Source of the DNA: Ferrovibrio terrae | GTDB lineage: Bacteria; Pseudomonadota; Alphaproteobacteria; Ferrovibrionales; Ferrovibrionaceae | Direction: 5' to 3' | DNA length: 64,000 nt | NCBI RefSeq assembly: GCF_007197755.1 | Contig: NZ_CP041636.1 | Location: 310,001 to 374,000, forward strand | Shown: piece after piece, positions 34,199 to 45,202 of the stretch | Numbering within the stretch: the stretch's first letter is position 1 | How the letters are laid out: every line of letters begins with the position of its first letter | Notes under the pieces: model-generated | Databases searched by the model: none | The model's input: only the letters and a program-made list of their open reading frames with translations | Told to the model about the DNA's origin: nothing | Position numbers and translations under genes: made by a program

Positions 34199-34608
34199 GG
34201 CAGCGCGCGGTCGATCAGCGCGGTATCGGCATATTCGGTGATCTCGACCACGCGGCCGTCCACCAGCCGGAAGATCATGCAGTAGCTGTTGCAGTACACC
34301 ACGCCGGTCCGGGTCACGGCATTGCCGCGCGCCTGCACCACCACGCAGTCTTCCTCCGCGATCATGCGCGACACGGTGAGCGGGTTCGGCCCGGCCAGCA
34401 CCTCGAATAGCGGCTTGAGCAGGTCTGTCTTCACGGCGGCCTTGCCGCGATAGCTGCGCGACCAGGCGGTGCTGCCCTCGACATGCCAGACCACATCCTC
34501 GGCCAGCATCTCGATGAATGGCCGGCCGTTGCCGGAGGCCAGATCGGCGAATACCCAGTGCAGCAGCGCCTTGTTGGCGGCGGCCTGTTTCTGTGCCGGC
34601 TTTTTCAT
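34159..34608 (-). CDS. SnoaL-like/NTF2 fold protein
   Basis: 149-aa protein of the ketosteroid-isomerase-like NTF2 superfamily: ALLHWVFADLASGNGRPFIEMLAEDVVWHVEG at the start and YCMIFRLVDGRVVEITEYADTALIDRAL at the end. Start at 34608 overlaps the stop of the CMD-family gene by ATGA, so they are coupled. Members range from isomerases to hydrolases; no specific activity can be assigned. Confidence 0.8.
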   Translation of the reverse strand: MKKPAQKQAAANKALLHWVFADLASGNGRPFIEMLAEDVVWHVEGSTAWSRSYRGKAAVKTDLLKPLFEVLAGPNPLTVSRMIAEEDCVVVQARGNAVTRTGVVYCNSYCMIFRLVDGRVVEITEYADTALIDRALPYPAVEGASAAAG

Positions 34609-35162
34609 GCAGCCAACTCCGGCCAGGGATGGCAGAGTGCGGGTTCGGGCGGCAGTCGCAGTCCGTTGGCGAGATAGGCCACGGTGCGGTAGTAGCCGGC
34701 GAGCAGCAGCAGTTCGAGGATGGCTTCGTCGCTGAAGGCAGTTCTCAGCTCGGCCCACAGCGCATCGCCGATATCGCAATCATCCTGCAGCGCATCGGCC
34801 AGCCGCAGCAACAGGCGGTCGTCGGCAGTCCATGCGGCGTGATCCGCCGTGCCATGCACGCTGGCGCGAACCTGATCCGGCGTGATACCGGCCTGCCGGC
34901 TGAAGAAATGCACGCGCAGGCCCCATTCATAACGGCAACCACAATTGGCACAGACGCGCAGCAGCAACACCTCGCGCTGGCGCAGCGTGAGTCTGCTGTC
35001 GGGCCGGTAACCGACCGAGCCGCGCAGGAAGCGCTGCAACAGGTCAGGATCGCGCGCCAGCGCGGTGAAGAGCGCGAAGGGCGGGCCCCAGTCGGCAGGC
35101 AGGCGGGCGAAAGCGGCCTGCACATCGGCGGCATAAGGCTGGGTGACAGGGGAAATTCTCAT
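34605..35162 (-). CDS. Carboxymuconolactone decarboxylase (AhpD-like) family protein
   Basis: 185-aa all-helical CMD-fold protein. REVLLLRVCANCGCRYEWG carries two cysteines (C-A-N-C) at the usual AhpD motif position, though the downstream His of AhpD is not evident, and DDRLLLRLADAL plus ILELLLLAGYYRTVAYLANGL match the C-terminal helices. Divergently transcribed from a LysR gene 60-80 bp away and coupled to the SnoaL-like gene, forming a small regulated unit. Confidence 0.82.
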   Translation of the reverse strand: MRISPVTQPYAADVQAAFARLPADWGPPFALFTALARDPDLLQRFLRGSVGYRPDSRLTLRQREVLLLRVCANCGCRYEWGLRVHFFSRQAGITPDQVRASVHGTADHAAWTADDRLLLRLADALQDDCDIGDALWAELRTAFSDEAILELLLLAGYYRTVAYLANGLRLPPEPALCHPWPELAA

Positions 35163-35239
35163 GGCGTCCTCCTGCCGTCAGCATCGCGCCGGCACAATCA
35201 TTCTTCCAATCGATAGTCTGTATGATTTATATTCGTGAC

Positions 35240-36177
35240 ATGAATTTAGCTGCCCTCGACCTCAACCTGCTGGTGGCGCTGGATGCACTGGTGACGGAGA
35301 CGCATGTCGGCCGCGCCGCGATGCGGATCGGCCTGTCGCAGCCGGCGATGAGCCATGCATTGCGCCGCCTGCGCGAGATCCTGAACGATCCGCTGCTGGT
35401 GCGCACCGGCCCCGGCATGGAACTGACGCCGCGCGCACAGGCTTTACGTGGCCCGCTCAAACAAACCCTTGAACAGGTGCGCGGGCTGTTCGTGGCCGAC
35501 GGTTTCGATCCGGCCAGCAGCACGCGGCGCTTCGCGCTGATGATCCCCGACTACATCATCAATTTCGTGCTGCCGCCGCTGGTCAGCCGCATCGCGGAGG
35601 AAGCGCCCGGCGTGCGGCTGGATATCACGCCCTGGCGCGGCGCGCCGTTGCAGGCCAGCGGCGCGATCGCGACCGAGATCGCGCGCAGCATCGATTTCGC
35701 CTTCAACTGCCGGCCCGGTGCGTTGCCCGGCTTTCATCGCCAGCGCCTGTTCGGCGACGCGGACCGCCTGGCTGTGCGTCGCGGCCATCCGGTGGGAACG
35801 AAGCTCGGTCGCCTGCCGCAGTTCCTTGCCGCGCGACATGTCGCCGTGATCGGCCGCGGCCAGAGCGAAGACCTGATCGACACCTGGCTGCAGGGCCAGG
35901 GCCTCCAGCGCCGCATCGCGCTGTCGGTGCCGAGCTACTTACAGGCGCTGCACACCGTGGCGCAGAGCGACCTGGTCGCCTTCGTGCCGAGCCGGCTGAT
36001 CACCAGCCTTGCCAAGCAGCTCGACCTGGTGACAGTCGAGCCGCCGCTGCAGCCGGAGCCCGATGAGGAATACCTGTTCTGGCCGGTGCGCCACCAGAAC
36101 GATCCCGGCTCGCTGTGGCTGCGCCGCCATATCATCGCGGTCGGCCGCGATCTCGACCGGCAGAAGCGCAAGGCAGG

Positions 36178-36181
<4 letters not shown>
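35240..36181 (+). CDS. LysR-family transcriptional regulator
   Basis: 313-aa LTTR. The DNA-binding region is MNLAALDLNLLVALDALVTE, then GLSQPAMSHALRRLRE (residues 1-60), the NodD/LinR-like subgroup. The start at 35240 gives the standard N-terminus; an ATG at 35222 in frame is possible. It is divergent from the CMD/SnoaL-like pair, its likely target. Its stop shares bases with the stop of the convergent Amt-kinase gene. Confidence 0.85.
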
Positions 36182-38319
<2,138 letters not shown>

Positions 38320-38531
38320 GCGGCTCCAATAGCAAAGCAAGAGGCGTACCATGGGAATCGCCGATTCCCCGCGCCTGCCCGGCTTGTCCCGGGGCCCGGC
38401 ATGCCTATATTTTCAGCAGGGCTGTCGTCATTTGCGGCGCAGACAGTTGGCTTTTGCCAAACAGGTCCTTATCTGTGATCCCCGACAGTCTGCGACAAAA
38501 CTGAAAACCATTTCGAGCGACGATACAGGCC

Positions 38532-39521
38532 ATGGACTTTTCGCCCAAATCCCCGACCAGCATTCCTGGCAGCCTGCCCGGCCTCACCGGCCTTGCCGGC
38601 GGTCCCGCCGCGCCCGCGGCACCCGCCGCGGCTGCATCCGCAGACCTGATCAAGGATGCCGATGCCAGCACCTTCATGCAGGATGTGATCGAGGCCTCGA
38701 TGCAGCAGCCGGTGCTGGTCGACTTCTGGGCGCCGTGGTGCGGCCCCTGCAAGCAGCTGACGCCTGCCTTGGAAAAGCTGGTCAAGGGCGCCAACGGCAA
38801 GCTGCGCCTGGTCAAGGTCAATGTCGACGATCCGAAGAACCAGCCGCTGGCCCAGCAGCTGCGCATCCAGTCGATCCCGGCCGTCTATGCCTTCTATCAG
38901 GGCCAGCCGGTCGATGGATTTGTCGGCGCGCTGCCGGAAAGCCAGCTGAAGAAATTCGCCGAAGGCCTGCCGGGCGCGGGCGAGATCCAGGACAGCGCCG
39001 CCGACGCCATAGAGGCCGGCAAGACAGCTTTGGCCGAACAGGCCTGGGAAGATGCCGCGGCCGCCTTTTCCACGGCGCTCGGCACCGAGCCTGAGAATGT
39101 GCCGGCGCTTGGCGGTCTGGCGCGTGCGCTGATCGGCATGGGCGAGATCGAGGGCGCCAAGGAAATCCTCGAACAGATTCCTGCCGACAAGGCCGGTCAT
39201 GCCGATGTGGTCGCCGCGCGTTCGGCGCTGGAACTGCAGGAAGCCGGCAGCCAGGCGGCAGGCAACCTCAAGCCGCTGGAAGCTGCTGTGGCCGCCAATC
39301 CGGCCGACCATCAGGCGCGGCTGGATTATGCCGTGGCGCTGCATGGCGCCGGCAATGCCGAAGCCGCCATCGACCAGCTGCTGGATATCGTCAAGCGCGA
39401 TCGCAAATGGAACGAGGAAGCCGCGCGCAAGCAGCTGGTGAAAATCTTCGAGGCGATGGGCCCGATGGATCCGCTGGTGGTGGATGCCCGCCGCCGCCTC
39501 TCCTCGATCCTGTTCTCGTGA
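38532..39521 (+). CDS. Thioredoxin-TPR co-chaperone, CnoX/YbbN-like
   Basis: 329-aa protein: low-complexity Pro/Ala-rich N-terminus (about 45 aa), thioredoxin domain with FWAPWCGPCKQL (redox-active CGPC near residues 70-73) and the cis-Pro segment QSIPAVYAF, then TPR repeats to the C-terminus. E. coli CnoX lacks the CGPC pair, whereas this protein keeps it, as reported for some alphaproteobacterial homologues, so it may combine holdase and thiol-reductase roles. It leads a run of four same-strand genes. Confidence 0.85.
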   Translation: MDFSPKSPTSIPGSLPGLTGLAGGPAAPAAPAAAASADLIKDADASTFMQDVIEASMQQPVLVDFWAPWCGPCKQLTPALEKLVKGANGKLRLVKVNVDDPKNQPLAQQLRIQSIPAVYAFYQGQPVDGFVGALPESQLKKFAEGLPGAGEIQDSAADAIEAGKTALAEQAWEDAAAAFSTALGTEPENVPALGGLARALIGMGEIEGAKEILEQIPADKAGHADVVAARSALELQEAGSQAAGNLKPLEAAVAANPADHQARLDYAVALHGAGNAEAAIDQLLDIVKRDRKWNEEAARKQLVKIFEAMGPMDPLVVDARRRLSSILFS

Positions 39522-39539
39522 TCTGACCGAGCAGCCGCG

Positions 39540-40226
39540 ATGCATGAGTCCCAGTGCCCCTCCAGCATCGCCGAGCTGACCGCCACCATCCCGATCTTTC
39601 CGCTTACCGGCGTGCTGCTGCTGCCGCGCGGCCTGCTGCCGCTCAATATCTTCGAGCCGCGCTATCTGGCGATGACGCGCGCGGCGCTGAACGGCGCCAA
39701 GCTGATCGGCATGCTGCAGCCGACCGAGCCCTTCGGTCGCGACGGCCAGTCGCCGCCGAAGAACAGCGCCGATGTGTATGGCACCGGCTGCGTCGGCAAG
39801 ATCGTCTCGGCCACCGAGACCGATGACGGCCGCATGCTGCTGACCCTGAAGGGGCTCTGCCGCTTTAACGTGACGCGCGAGGTCGATACCGAGACGCCCT
39901 ATCGCCAGGTCGAGGCGGACTACGCGCCTTACGCGGGCGACATGGCCGTGCAGCCGGATGGCCTGTGCGACCGCAACCGCCTGATCCATGCGCTGAGCGG
40001 CTATTGCGCGCGGCACAACCTGCCGGCCGACTGGGAGTCGATCACTGCGGTGAACGACGACCTGCTGGTGCATTCGCTGGCGATGATCTGTCCCTTCACG
40101 GCCGGCGAAAAGCAGGCCCTGCTGGAAGCCACGGATTTCAAGGCGCGCGCCGCCCTGCTGGTCGGCCTGCTGGAAATGGCGATGCTGGATCACAGCACCC
40201 TGCCGCGCGGCGCCAAGCCCAATTAA
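39540..40226 (+). CDS. Lon protease substrate-binding (LON N-terminal) domain protein
   Basis: 228-aa stand-alone LON-substrate-binding domain: IPIFPLTGVLLLPRGLLPLNIFEPRYLAM at the start and GCVGKIVSATETDDGRMLLTLKGLCRF in the core. There is no ATPase or protease domain. Standalone copies are widespread in alphaproteobacteria with no agreed role. It sits 18 bp after the CnoX-like gene. Confidence 0.88.
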   Translation: MHESQCPSSIAELTATIPIFPLTGVLLLPRGLLPLNIFEPRYLAMTRAALNGAKLIGMLQPTEPFGRDGQSPPKNSADVYGTGCVGKIVSATETDDGRMLLTLKGLCRFNVTREVDTETPYRQVEADYAPYAGDMAVQPDGLCDRNRLIHALSGYCARHNLPADWESITAVNDDLLVHSLAMICPFTAGEKQALLEATDFKARAALLVGLLEMAMLDHSTLPRGAKPN

Positions 40227-40235
40227 GGAAAAGCC

Positions 40236-40445
40236 ATGAGCGAGCCCACGCAGACTTCCTCCGCACCGGTCGATCCCAAGCTGCTCGAACTGCTGGTCTG
40301 CCCGGTCACGAAGGGCCCGCTGAGCTACGACCGCGCGCGCAACGAACTGGTCAGCGACAAGGCCGGGCTGGCCTTCCCGATCCGCGACGGCATTCCGATC
40401 ATGCTGGTGGACGAAGCACGCCAGATCGACGACACGCATCTGTGA
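40236..40445 (+). CDS. Trm112 family protein
   Basis: 69-aa protein with the bacterial Trm112/YcaR core: [15 protein letters not shown], then [13 protein letters not shown]. Eukaryotic and some bacterial Trm112 proteins activate methyltransferases that modify tRNA, rRNA or release factors. Only one Cys remains, so it does not form the eukaryotic zinc site. Its stop overlaps the next start (TGATG). Confidence 0.88.
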   Translation: MSEPTQTSSAPVDPKLLELLVCPVTKGPLSYDRARNELVSDKAGLAFPIRDGIPIMLVDEARQIDDTHL

Positions 40446-40876
40446 TGTCATCTGACTCGAAATACGGCGTCGCCAGCGGCCTCAATCCGCGCTCGCTCTA
40501 CCAGCAGGCCGGCCGACCGGCCTGCACCGACGTGCGCTATATCTCGGCCGAGAAGCGCCTGGACGTCGCGTTCGAAGACGGCAAGCAGTTCACCTTCACG
40601 GCGGAATTCCTGCGCATCGAAAGCCCGTCAGCGGAAGTCCAGGGCCATGGCCCGAGCCAGAAGACGCTGGTGCCGGGCCGCCGCCATGTCGGTATTATCG
40701 GCATCGAGCCGGTCGGGACGTATGCCTTGCGCCTGAAATTCGATGACCTGCACGATACCGGGCTCTATAGCTGGGAATGGTTCTACGACCATGGCCACAG
40801 CCAGGATGACCTCTGGCAGGACTATCTACAGCGGCTTGAGGCGCGCGGACTCACCAGAGACCCGCGCGCCCGTTAA
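40445..40876 (+). CDS. DUF971 domain-containing protein
   Basis: 143-aa protein of the GBBH-like N-terminal (DUF971) family: LDVAFEDGKQFTFTAEFLRIESPSAE and GIEPVGTYALRLKFDDLHDTGLYSWEWFY. The domain occurs in iron-sulfur-related and butyrobetaine-hydroxylase-like proteins. Start is fixed by the TGATG overlap with the Trm112 gene, which also shows cotranslation. Its stop lies 4 bp from the TonB receptor stop on the other strand. Confidence 0.85.
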   Translation: MSSDSKYGVASGLNPRSLYQQAGRPACTDVRYISAEKRLDVAFEDGKQFTFTAEFLRIESPSAEVQGHGPSQKTLVPGRRHVGIIGIEPVGTYALRLKFDDLHDTGLYSWEWFYDHGHSQDDLWQDYLQRLEARGLTRDPRAR

Positions 40877-40880
40877 GACC

Positions 40881-43220
40881 CTAGAACTTCACATTCACGC
40901 CGACGCCAACCGTGCGCGGCCGCAGGATATAAGCGGTGTCGCCGCTGGTTGAGAGATTGATCTGCGTCTCGTCGCGGGCATCAAGGACATTGTTGACGAA
41001 GCCGAAGACCTTGGCGTTCGGCACGATCTGATACCCGGCCTGCAGGTTGGCGACAAAATACGGATCGACCTTGGCGCGCGGCCGGTTTTCCAGATCGGAA
41101 TAGTAAGCATCCGAATACCGGGCATCGGCGCTGGCGCTGAAGCCGTTGTCGAATTCATACGTGAAACCGATATCAGCCGTGAAGGCCGGCGACATCGGCA
41201 GCTTGTTGCCGGCATAGCCGGTGAACTCGTCGATCTCGGTCTTCAGCAGGCCGATATTGCCGAACAGAGTGAGGCCCGGCGCCGCCAGGAAGCGGGCCCC
41301 GATCTCGCTGCCCATGGTGTGTGACTCCGTCGCGTTGAGAACGACAGCTTCTGTCACGTTGATGTTGTAGGGCAGCTGCATGTTCTTATAGTCGGCATAG
41401 AATACGTTGCCGGTGACCTGCAGGCGACCGCCCAATAACTCATGTCGCGTATAACCTTCGTAGTTCCAGACCGATTCCGGCCGGAAGGTGTAGCTGGTGC
41501 CGCCGAAGGTCACACCAGCGCCACCGCCGTTATAACCCTTCGCCACGGTGGCCCCCAGCGTCCAGGTCTTGTCGACATGCCAGGCAACGCCGGCCTTGGG
41601 CAGATAGGCATTGTAGTCTTCGTCGAGATTGACCGCCGTGAGGCTGCCCTGCAGGGTCTGGCGACGACGGTTCTCGCGTTCGACACGGCCGCCCAGCGTG
41701 ACATCCACATCCGGCAGGACGCTGTAGGTGCCTTCGCCGAAGGTGGCATAGGTGGTGGTGAAGTCCTTGTACCGATTGGTGCCACTGATCAGCAGCACTT
41801 CATCCTGGCTGGAATGGAAGGCATAGAGTCCGACCAGGCCTTTCAGCTTGCCATCCATGCCGGTGAAGCGCAGGCGTGGCTCCTCCTGCAGCTGATAGCC
41901 GTCGATCTCGGCATAGCCGAAGGCCGTCGTCTCCAGCCGGCGTACGGAAATGTCGGTATAGGAGAACGTATTTTCGATGGTCAGTGCGTCGCTGATCAGC
42001 CATTTGGTATCCGCCGTGCCGCTGGACGTGCGCGGCACGAAGATGGGCGACGAATTCGGGAAACCGGTAACGAGACCCGCTTCCGGCCACCTCACGGATT
42101 CGACCTGCGGCTGCGATGTCTTGTTGTAGTTCAGCGTCAGCAGCGTGGAGAAGCCATCCAGCCTGCGTGGCTCGATCAGCAGCTTGCCGCGCAGATTGGT
42201 GGATTCAAATTCATCAGGGTCACTGACCCGGGGATAGGACTTCGTGCCTTCCAGGAAGCTTTCGCTGGTCTGGCGGTCGGCCGCCAGCCGGAAGGCAAGC
42301 TGATCCTCGATCAGCGGACCAGAGAGATAAGCGGCACCTTCACGCTGGCTGAAATTTCCCAGCATGGCGCGACCGCCACCCTCCCACTGCCAGGTCGGAT
42401 CCTTGGTCTTGACCACGATGGCGCCGGCGATGGCGTTACGACCCTGCATGGTGCTTTGCGGACCGCGCAGCACTTCAACCTGCTCGACATCCCACAGCGA
42501 ATTGTCGCCATAGATCTGTTCGTTGAAGCTGACCGGACGGCCATCAACCTGCAGGTTGAGGCGCGAGCGGATGCCCGCGATGAAAGCGTAGCCGCCCTGG
42601 GTCGGCCCGGTGCCGTCGATGCCGCGTATGGTCGGCGCCAGGTTGGAGTTGGTGCCCGTCGTGGTGACGTTGACCACGCGATCGACCAGAGCATTTGCGG
42701 ACGAAATATGCGGCCGACTTTCCAGCGTCTTCTCGTCAAAGATCGCGACGCTGGTGGCGGTTTCCTGCAGCGTGCGTTCGGTCTTCTCGCCGCTGACGGT
42801 GAGTGCATCCAGCACCACGCCGCCCATGCTGCCCTGCGGCGCATCCAGCAGGGTGATGGTATTGCCATCGACGCGGCGATGCATGATGCCGCTGCCGGAC
42901 AGCAGCTGGCGCAGCGCCTCATCGGCAGTGAGGTTGCCGCGCACGGCAGAGGCGCGCTTGCCCTCCAGGCTGGTGCCGGTGGTGACGGTCTGCAGGCCAG
43001 TGATGCGGCTGAAGGCGGTGAGCGCGGCAGTCAACGGCTGGGCCGGCAGGTCGAAACTGTAGCTGCGGCTGGCCGGGCTGGCTTGCGCCGTCTGGACTGG
43101 ACCGGTCTGGGCTCCACTTGTCTGAGCCAGGACCGGAAAGCCCGGAATTCCCAGGATAAACCCACCAACAACGGCTGCGCCAAGCCGATATCCGGCCGAC
43201 GCCTTCCCCCTGACAACCAT
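40881..43220 (-). CDS. TonB-dependent siderophore-type receptor with STN signalling domain
   Basis: 779-aa outer-membrane receptor: signal peptide to about residue 33 (PVLAQ), STN secretin-like signalling domain (about 50-120, LPAQPLTAALTAFSRITG), plug domain with VEVLRGPQSTMQGRNAIAGAI, and a 22-strand-type barrel ending VGVGVNVKF with the C-terminal aromatic residue. An STN domain means it signals to an anti-sigma factor, here the FecR protein encoded next to it. Ligand is probably a ferric siderophore but not determined. ATG 43220 is used instead of the in-frame TTG 43238. A TGCG-N7-CGCA palindrome is upstream. Confidence 0.88.
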   Translation of the reverse strand: MVVRGKASAGYRLGAAVVGGFILGIPGFPVLAQTSGAQTGPVQTAQASPASRSYSFDLPAQPLTAALTAFSRITGLQTVTTGTSLEGKRASAVRGNLTADEALRQLLSGSGIMHRRVDGNTITLLDAPQGSMGGVVLDALTVSGEKTERTLQETATSVAIFDEKTLESRPHISSANALVDRVVNVTTTGTNSNLAPTIRGIDGTGPTQGGYAFIAGIRSRLNLQVDGRPVSFNEQIYGDNSLWDVEQVEVLRGPQSTMQGRNAIAGAIVVKTKDPTWQWEGGGRAMLGNFSQREGAAYLSGPLIEDQLAFRLAADRQTSESFLEGTKSYPRVSDPDEFESTNLRGKLLIEPRRLDGFSTLLTLNYNKTSQPQVESVRWPEAGLVTGFPNSSPIFVPRTSSGTADTKWLISDALTIENTFSYTDISVRRLETTAFGYAEIDGYQLQEEPRLRFTGMDGKLKGLVGLYAFHSSQDEVLLISGTNRYKDFTTTYATFGEGTYSVLPDVDVTLGGRVERENRRRQTLQGSLTAVNLDEDYNAYLPKAGVAWHVDKTWTLGATVAKGYNGGGAGVTFGGTSYTFRPESVWNYEGYTRHELLGGRLQVTGNVFYADYKNMQLPYNINVTEAVVLNATESHTMGSEIGARFLAAPGLTLFGNIGLLKTEIDEFTGYAGNKLPMSPAFTADIGFTYEFDNGFSASADARYSDAYYSDLENRPRAKVDPYFVANLQAGYQIVPNAKVFGFVNNVLDARDETQINLSTSGDTAYILRPRTVGVGVNVKF

Positions 43221-43238
43221 ACCCGCCCCCAAATGCAA

Positions 43239-43255
43239 ATGCGTACTCTTCGCAT
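43239..43255. promoter_or_regulatory. Palindrome ATGCG-N7-CGCAT upstream of the TonB receptor
   Basis: Inverted repeat centred 27 bp before the receptor start; its TGCG-N7-CGCA core is identical in layout to the site upstream of the sigma-factor gene. Candidate Fur-type iron-regulation site. Confidence 0.45.
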
Positions 43256-43314
43256 CTTTAGACGAGGCTGGGTCTGGAACCCGGACAGCCGGGCCAGCAA
43301 GTTTTTTCAGGACG

Positions 43315-44310
43315 TCAGCGGCGTCGTTCGATCCGGACCGTACCGCCCGGCCATTCGTAGGTCTGCAGCGGCATTGTCACCAGCAGGGCCGCCAGCGCCC
43401 GCTCCGGCTCGCTCACCTGCAGCCGGGCCGTCACCGGCAGCATCCCGACGGCCGGATCGTCGAGCAGGATAGGTGCCCAGCGGTAACGACCGATCTCGGC
43501 CAGCACGTCCTGCAGCGGCACCCGGTCGAAACTGCGCCAGCCGGCCGCGAAATCCGCCACGCTGCTGGGGTCGATGGCCTCGATAGCGCTGACGCCTGCG
43601 GCGCTGGCGCGGACACGCTGGCCCGCCGCCAGCTTCGCCTCGCCGCCGGCATAAGCCTGCACATCGACGCGGCCGGACTGCACGTCGATCCGGTCATTCG
43701 CTTCCTTGCGGCTGACGAGGAAGCGCGTGCCGACCACTGTCACGGTGGACTGGCCGCCTGCGATCACCATGGGCCGCGCCGGATCGGGCATCGCTTCGAC
43801 CACGATGGTGCCGCGCAGCAGCTTCAGCCTGCGCAGCGACGCGGTGTATTCGACATCGATGGCGGCGCCGGCATCGAGTGTCAGACGCGAGCCATCTGCC
43901 AGTTGCGTCACGGCGATCCTGTGCAGCGGCGCGCGCACATCCGCCATGGCCCATTCCCGGAAGTGCCGCGCCTGCGGGAGCAGGTAGATGCCACCGGCCA
44001 GGATGGCGAGGCCCAGCATCGCAGCGAGGGCGAGGCCGAAAGGCCGCAGACTGTCGCGCCAAAGCGCCGGCTGCGGGGCACGCAGGCTGTGTTCGAGCGC
44101 CAGCGCCAGTTCGTCGCGCTGCCAGAACCGTTGCGCGGCTGCGAAAGCCCGCTCATGCGCCGGATCCGCGGCGCGCCAGCGCGCGCAGGCAACATGCACA
44201 TCGGCACCCGCATCGGGATCGCTGACACGCATCAGCCACTGCATGGCGATGTCGTTGGGCGACGCCATTTCGGGGGCGGCTGCGGCGTGGGTTCGGGGCT
44301 GGTCGGTCAT
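43315..44310 (-). CDS. FecR family anti-sigma/signal-transducing protein
   Basis: 331-aa membrane protein. The cytoplasmic N-terminal domain (DIAMQWLMRVSDP, RWRAADPAHERAFAAAQRFWQ) binds the sigma factor, a single transmembrane helix lies at about residues 91-110, and the periplasmic FecR domain has ADGSRLTLDAGAAIDVEY and VVGTRFLVSR, followed by a C-terminal DUF4974/STN-like part (VPLQDVLAEIGRY). It transduces the receptor signal to the FecI-like sigma factor encoded 92 bp upstream. Confidence 0.9.
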   Translation of the reverse strand: MTDQPRTHAAAAPEMASPNDIAMQWLMRVSDPDAGADVHVACARWRAADPAHERAFAAAQRFWQRDELALALEHSLRAPQPALWRDSLRPFGLALAAMLGLAILAGGIYLLPQARHFREWAMADVRAPLHRIAVTQLADGSRLTLDAGAAIDVEYTASLRRLKLLRGTIVVEAMPDPARPMVIAGGQSTVTVVGTRFLVSRKEANDRIDVQSGRVDVQAYAGGEAKLAAGQRVRASAAGVSAIEAIDPSSVADFAAGWRSFDRVPLQDVLAEIGRYRWAPILLDDPAVGMLPVTARLQVSEPERALAALLVTMPLQTYEWPGGTVRIERRR

Positions 44311-44402
44311 TCTATCGAGTATGACGGGTCACAGGAAGCAATCCCGCCGCGATATCTCCATTTATGGACATGACAGGATTTTGGTCATGCCAGTGTTGGG
44401 GA

Positions 44403-44936
44403 TCACAACTGTGGCCCGTCAAGCAGTTCGCGCAGCCGGCGCAGGCCACGGGCCAGATTCTTTTCGATCGCCGCCGGGCTCATGCCGGTACGCCGGGCAA
44501 TCTCGGCATGGCTTAACCCCTCCACCCGCTTGAGCGCCAGGACACGGCGCTGCGCCTCGGGCAGTTCGGCCAGAGCGACCTGCAGCCGGCGCAGCAGATC
44601 GCGGTCGACCGCCTCCACTTCCGGCGACGGCAGGGCGGCGGGATGATTATGACTGAGCTCCACCGGGTCGATCACGCCGGCAACGACACGGTCATGCCGC
44701 AGGGCGTCAGAGGCCAGATTGCCAGTGATGCGGAACAGGAAGGCGCGCGGATTATCGATCTCGGCCGGGGCGGCACCATTGCCGTTTGTGCCGCCGCTCA
44801 TGGCGACGGTGAAGCGCACGAAGGTGTCCTGCACCAGATCGGCCGCCGCCTCGCGATTGCCGAGCCGGCGCTGGGCAAAGCGTTGCAGTTCGTCGCGATG
44901 CCGGGCGAAAAGCCCGGCGAGGTCGAAGGGGTGCGC
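44403..44936 (-). CDS. FecI-like ECF sigma factor
   Basis: ECF sigma factor of about 177 aa. Region 2 is DLVQDTFVRFT...DNPRAFLFRITGNLASDALR, and region 4 is LPEAQRRVLALKRVEGLSHAEIARRTGMSPAAIEKN. First gene of sigma-FecR-receptor, the cell-surface signalling order. GTG 44936 with AGGAT upstream is preferred to GTG 44981 because the latter would leave an 11-nt leader overlapping the palindrome at 44992; the longer form would add 15 residues. Confidence 0.85.
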   Translation of the reverse strand, partial: AHPFDLAGLFARHRDELQRFAQRRLGNREAAADLVQDTFVRFTVAMSGGTNGNGAAPAEIDNPRAFLFRITGNLASDALRHDRVVAGVIDPVELSHNHPAALPSPEVEAVDRDLLRRLQVALAELPEAQRRVLALKRVEGLSHAEIARRTGMSPAAIEKNLARGLRRLRELLDGPQL

Positions 44937-44991
44937 CACCGGTAGGATCCTGCTGCGGCGGGCCTGGCCGCCGGCGGGCACCCTATTTCAA

Positions 44992-45008
44992 TTGCGAATT
45001 AGTCGCAA
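44992..45008. promoter_or_regulatory. Fur-like palindrome TTGCGA-N5-TCGCAA upstream of the sigma-factor gene
   Basis: Perfect 6-bp inverted repeat. Written as TGCGAAT-T-AGTCGCA it fits the 7-1-7 symmetry of Fur boxes (9 of 14 positions shared with TGATAAT-N-ATTATCA). It lies about 56 bp upstream of the preferred sigma-factor start. Confidence 0.5.
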
Positions 45009-45034
45009 CAGATTTAACCAACGGCGCACCCTGC

Positions 45035-45202
45035 TTAGCGTCTGGCGGGGCGCAGCCAGTACCAGCACATCAGCACGGTGGGGATGCCGAGCGTCAGCCA
45101 CGACATCACGTCCCACAGGCCGTCTTCCAGCAGGGCCGAGATCAGGCCGATGCCGCTCAGCACGCCCAGCAGGATGGGCATGCCCCACAATTTCATATTC
45201 AT
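45035..45202 (-). CDS. 55-aa membrane protein coupled to the PepSY gene
   Basis: Short gene whose ATG overlaps the PepSY stop (ATGA). The product has two predicted transmembrane helices, about residues 5-24 (LWGMPILLGVLSGIGLISAL) and 33-50, joined by a short acidic loop (LEDGLWD), and ends with basic residues RPARR. I recognise no named family, but small two-helix proteins next to PepSY iron-regulated membrane proteins recur in siderophore loci. It ends about 27 bp before the Fur-like site of the sigma gene. Confidence 0.75.
   Translation of the reverse strand: MNMKLWGMPILLGVLSGIGLISALLEDGLWDVMSWLTLGIPTVLMCWYWLRPARR

Noticed and set aside
38469-40451. 660-residue minus-strand open frame opposite the CnoX-like, LON and Trm112 genes
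   Set aside because: Spans three recognised plus-strand genes and has no domain of its own.
41442-43472. 676-residue plus-strand open frame opposite the TonB receptor
   Set aside because: Antisense shadow of a receptor with clear plug and barrel motifs.
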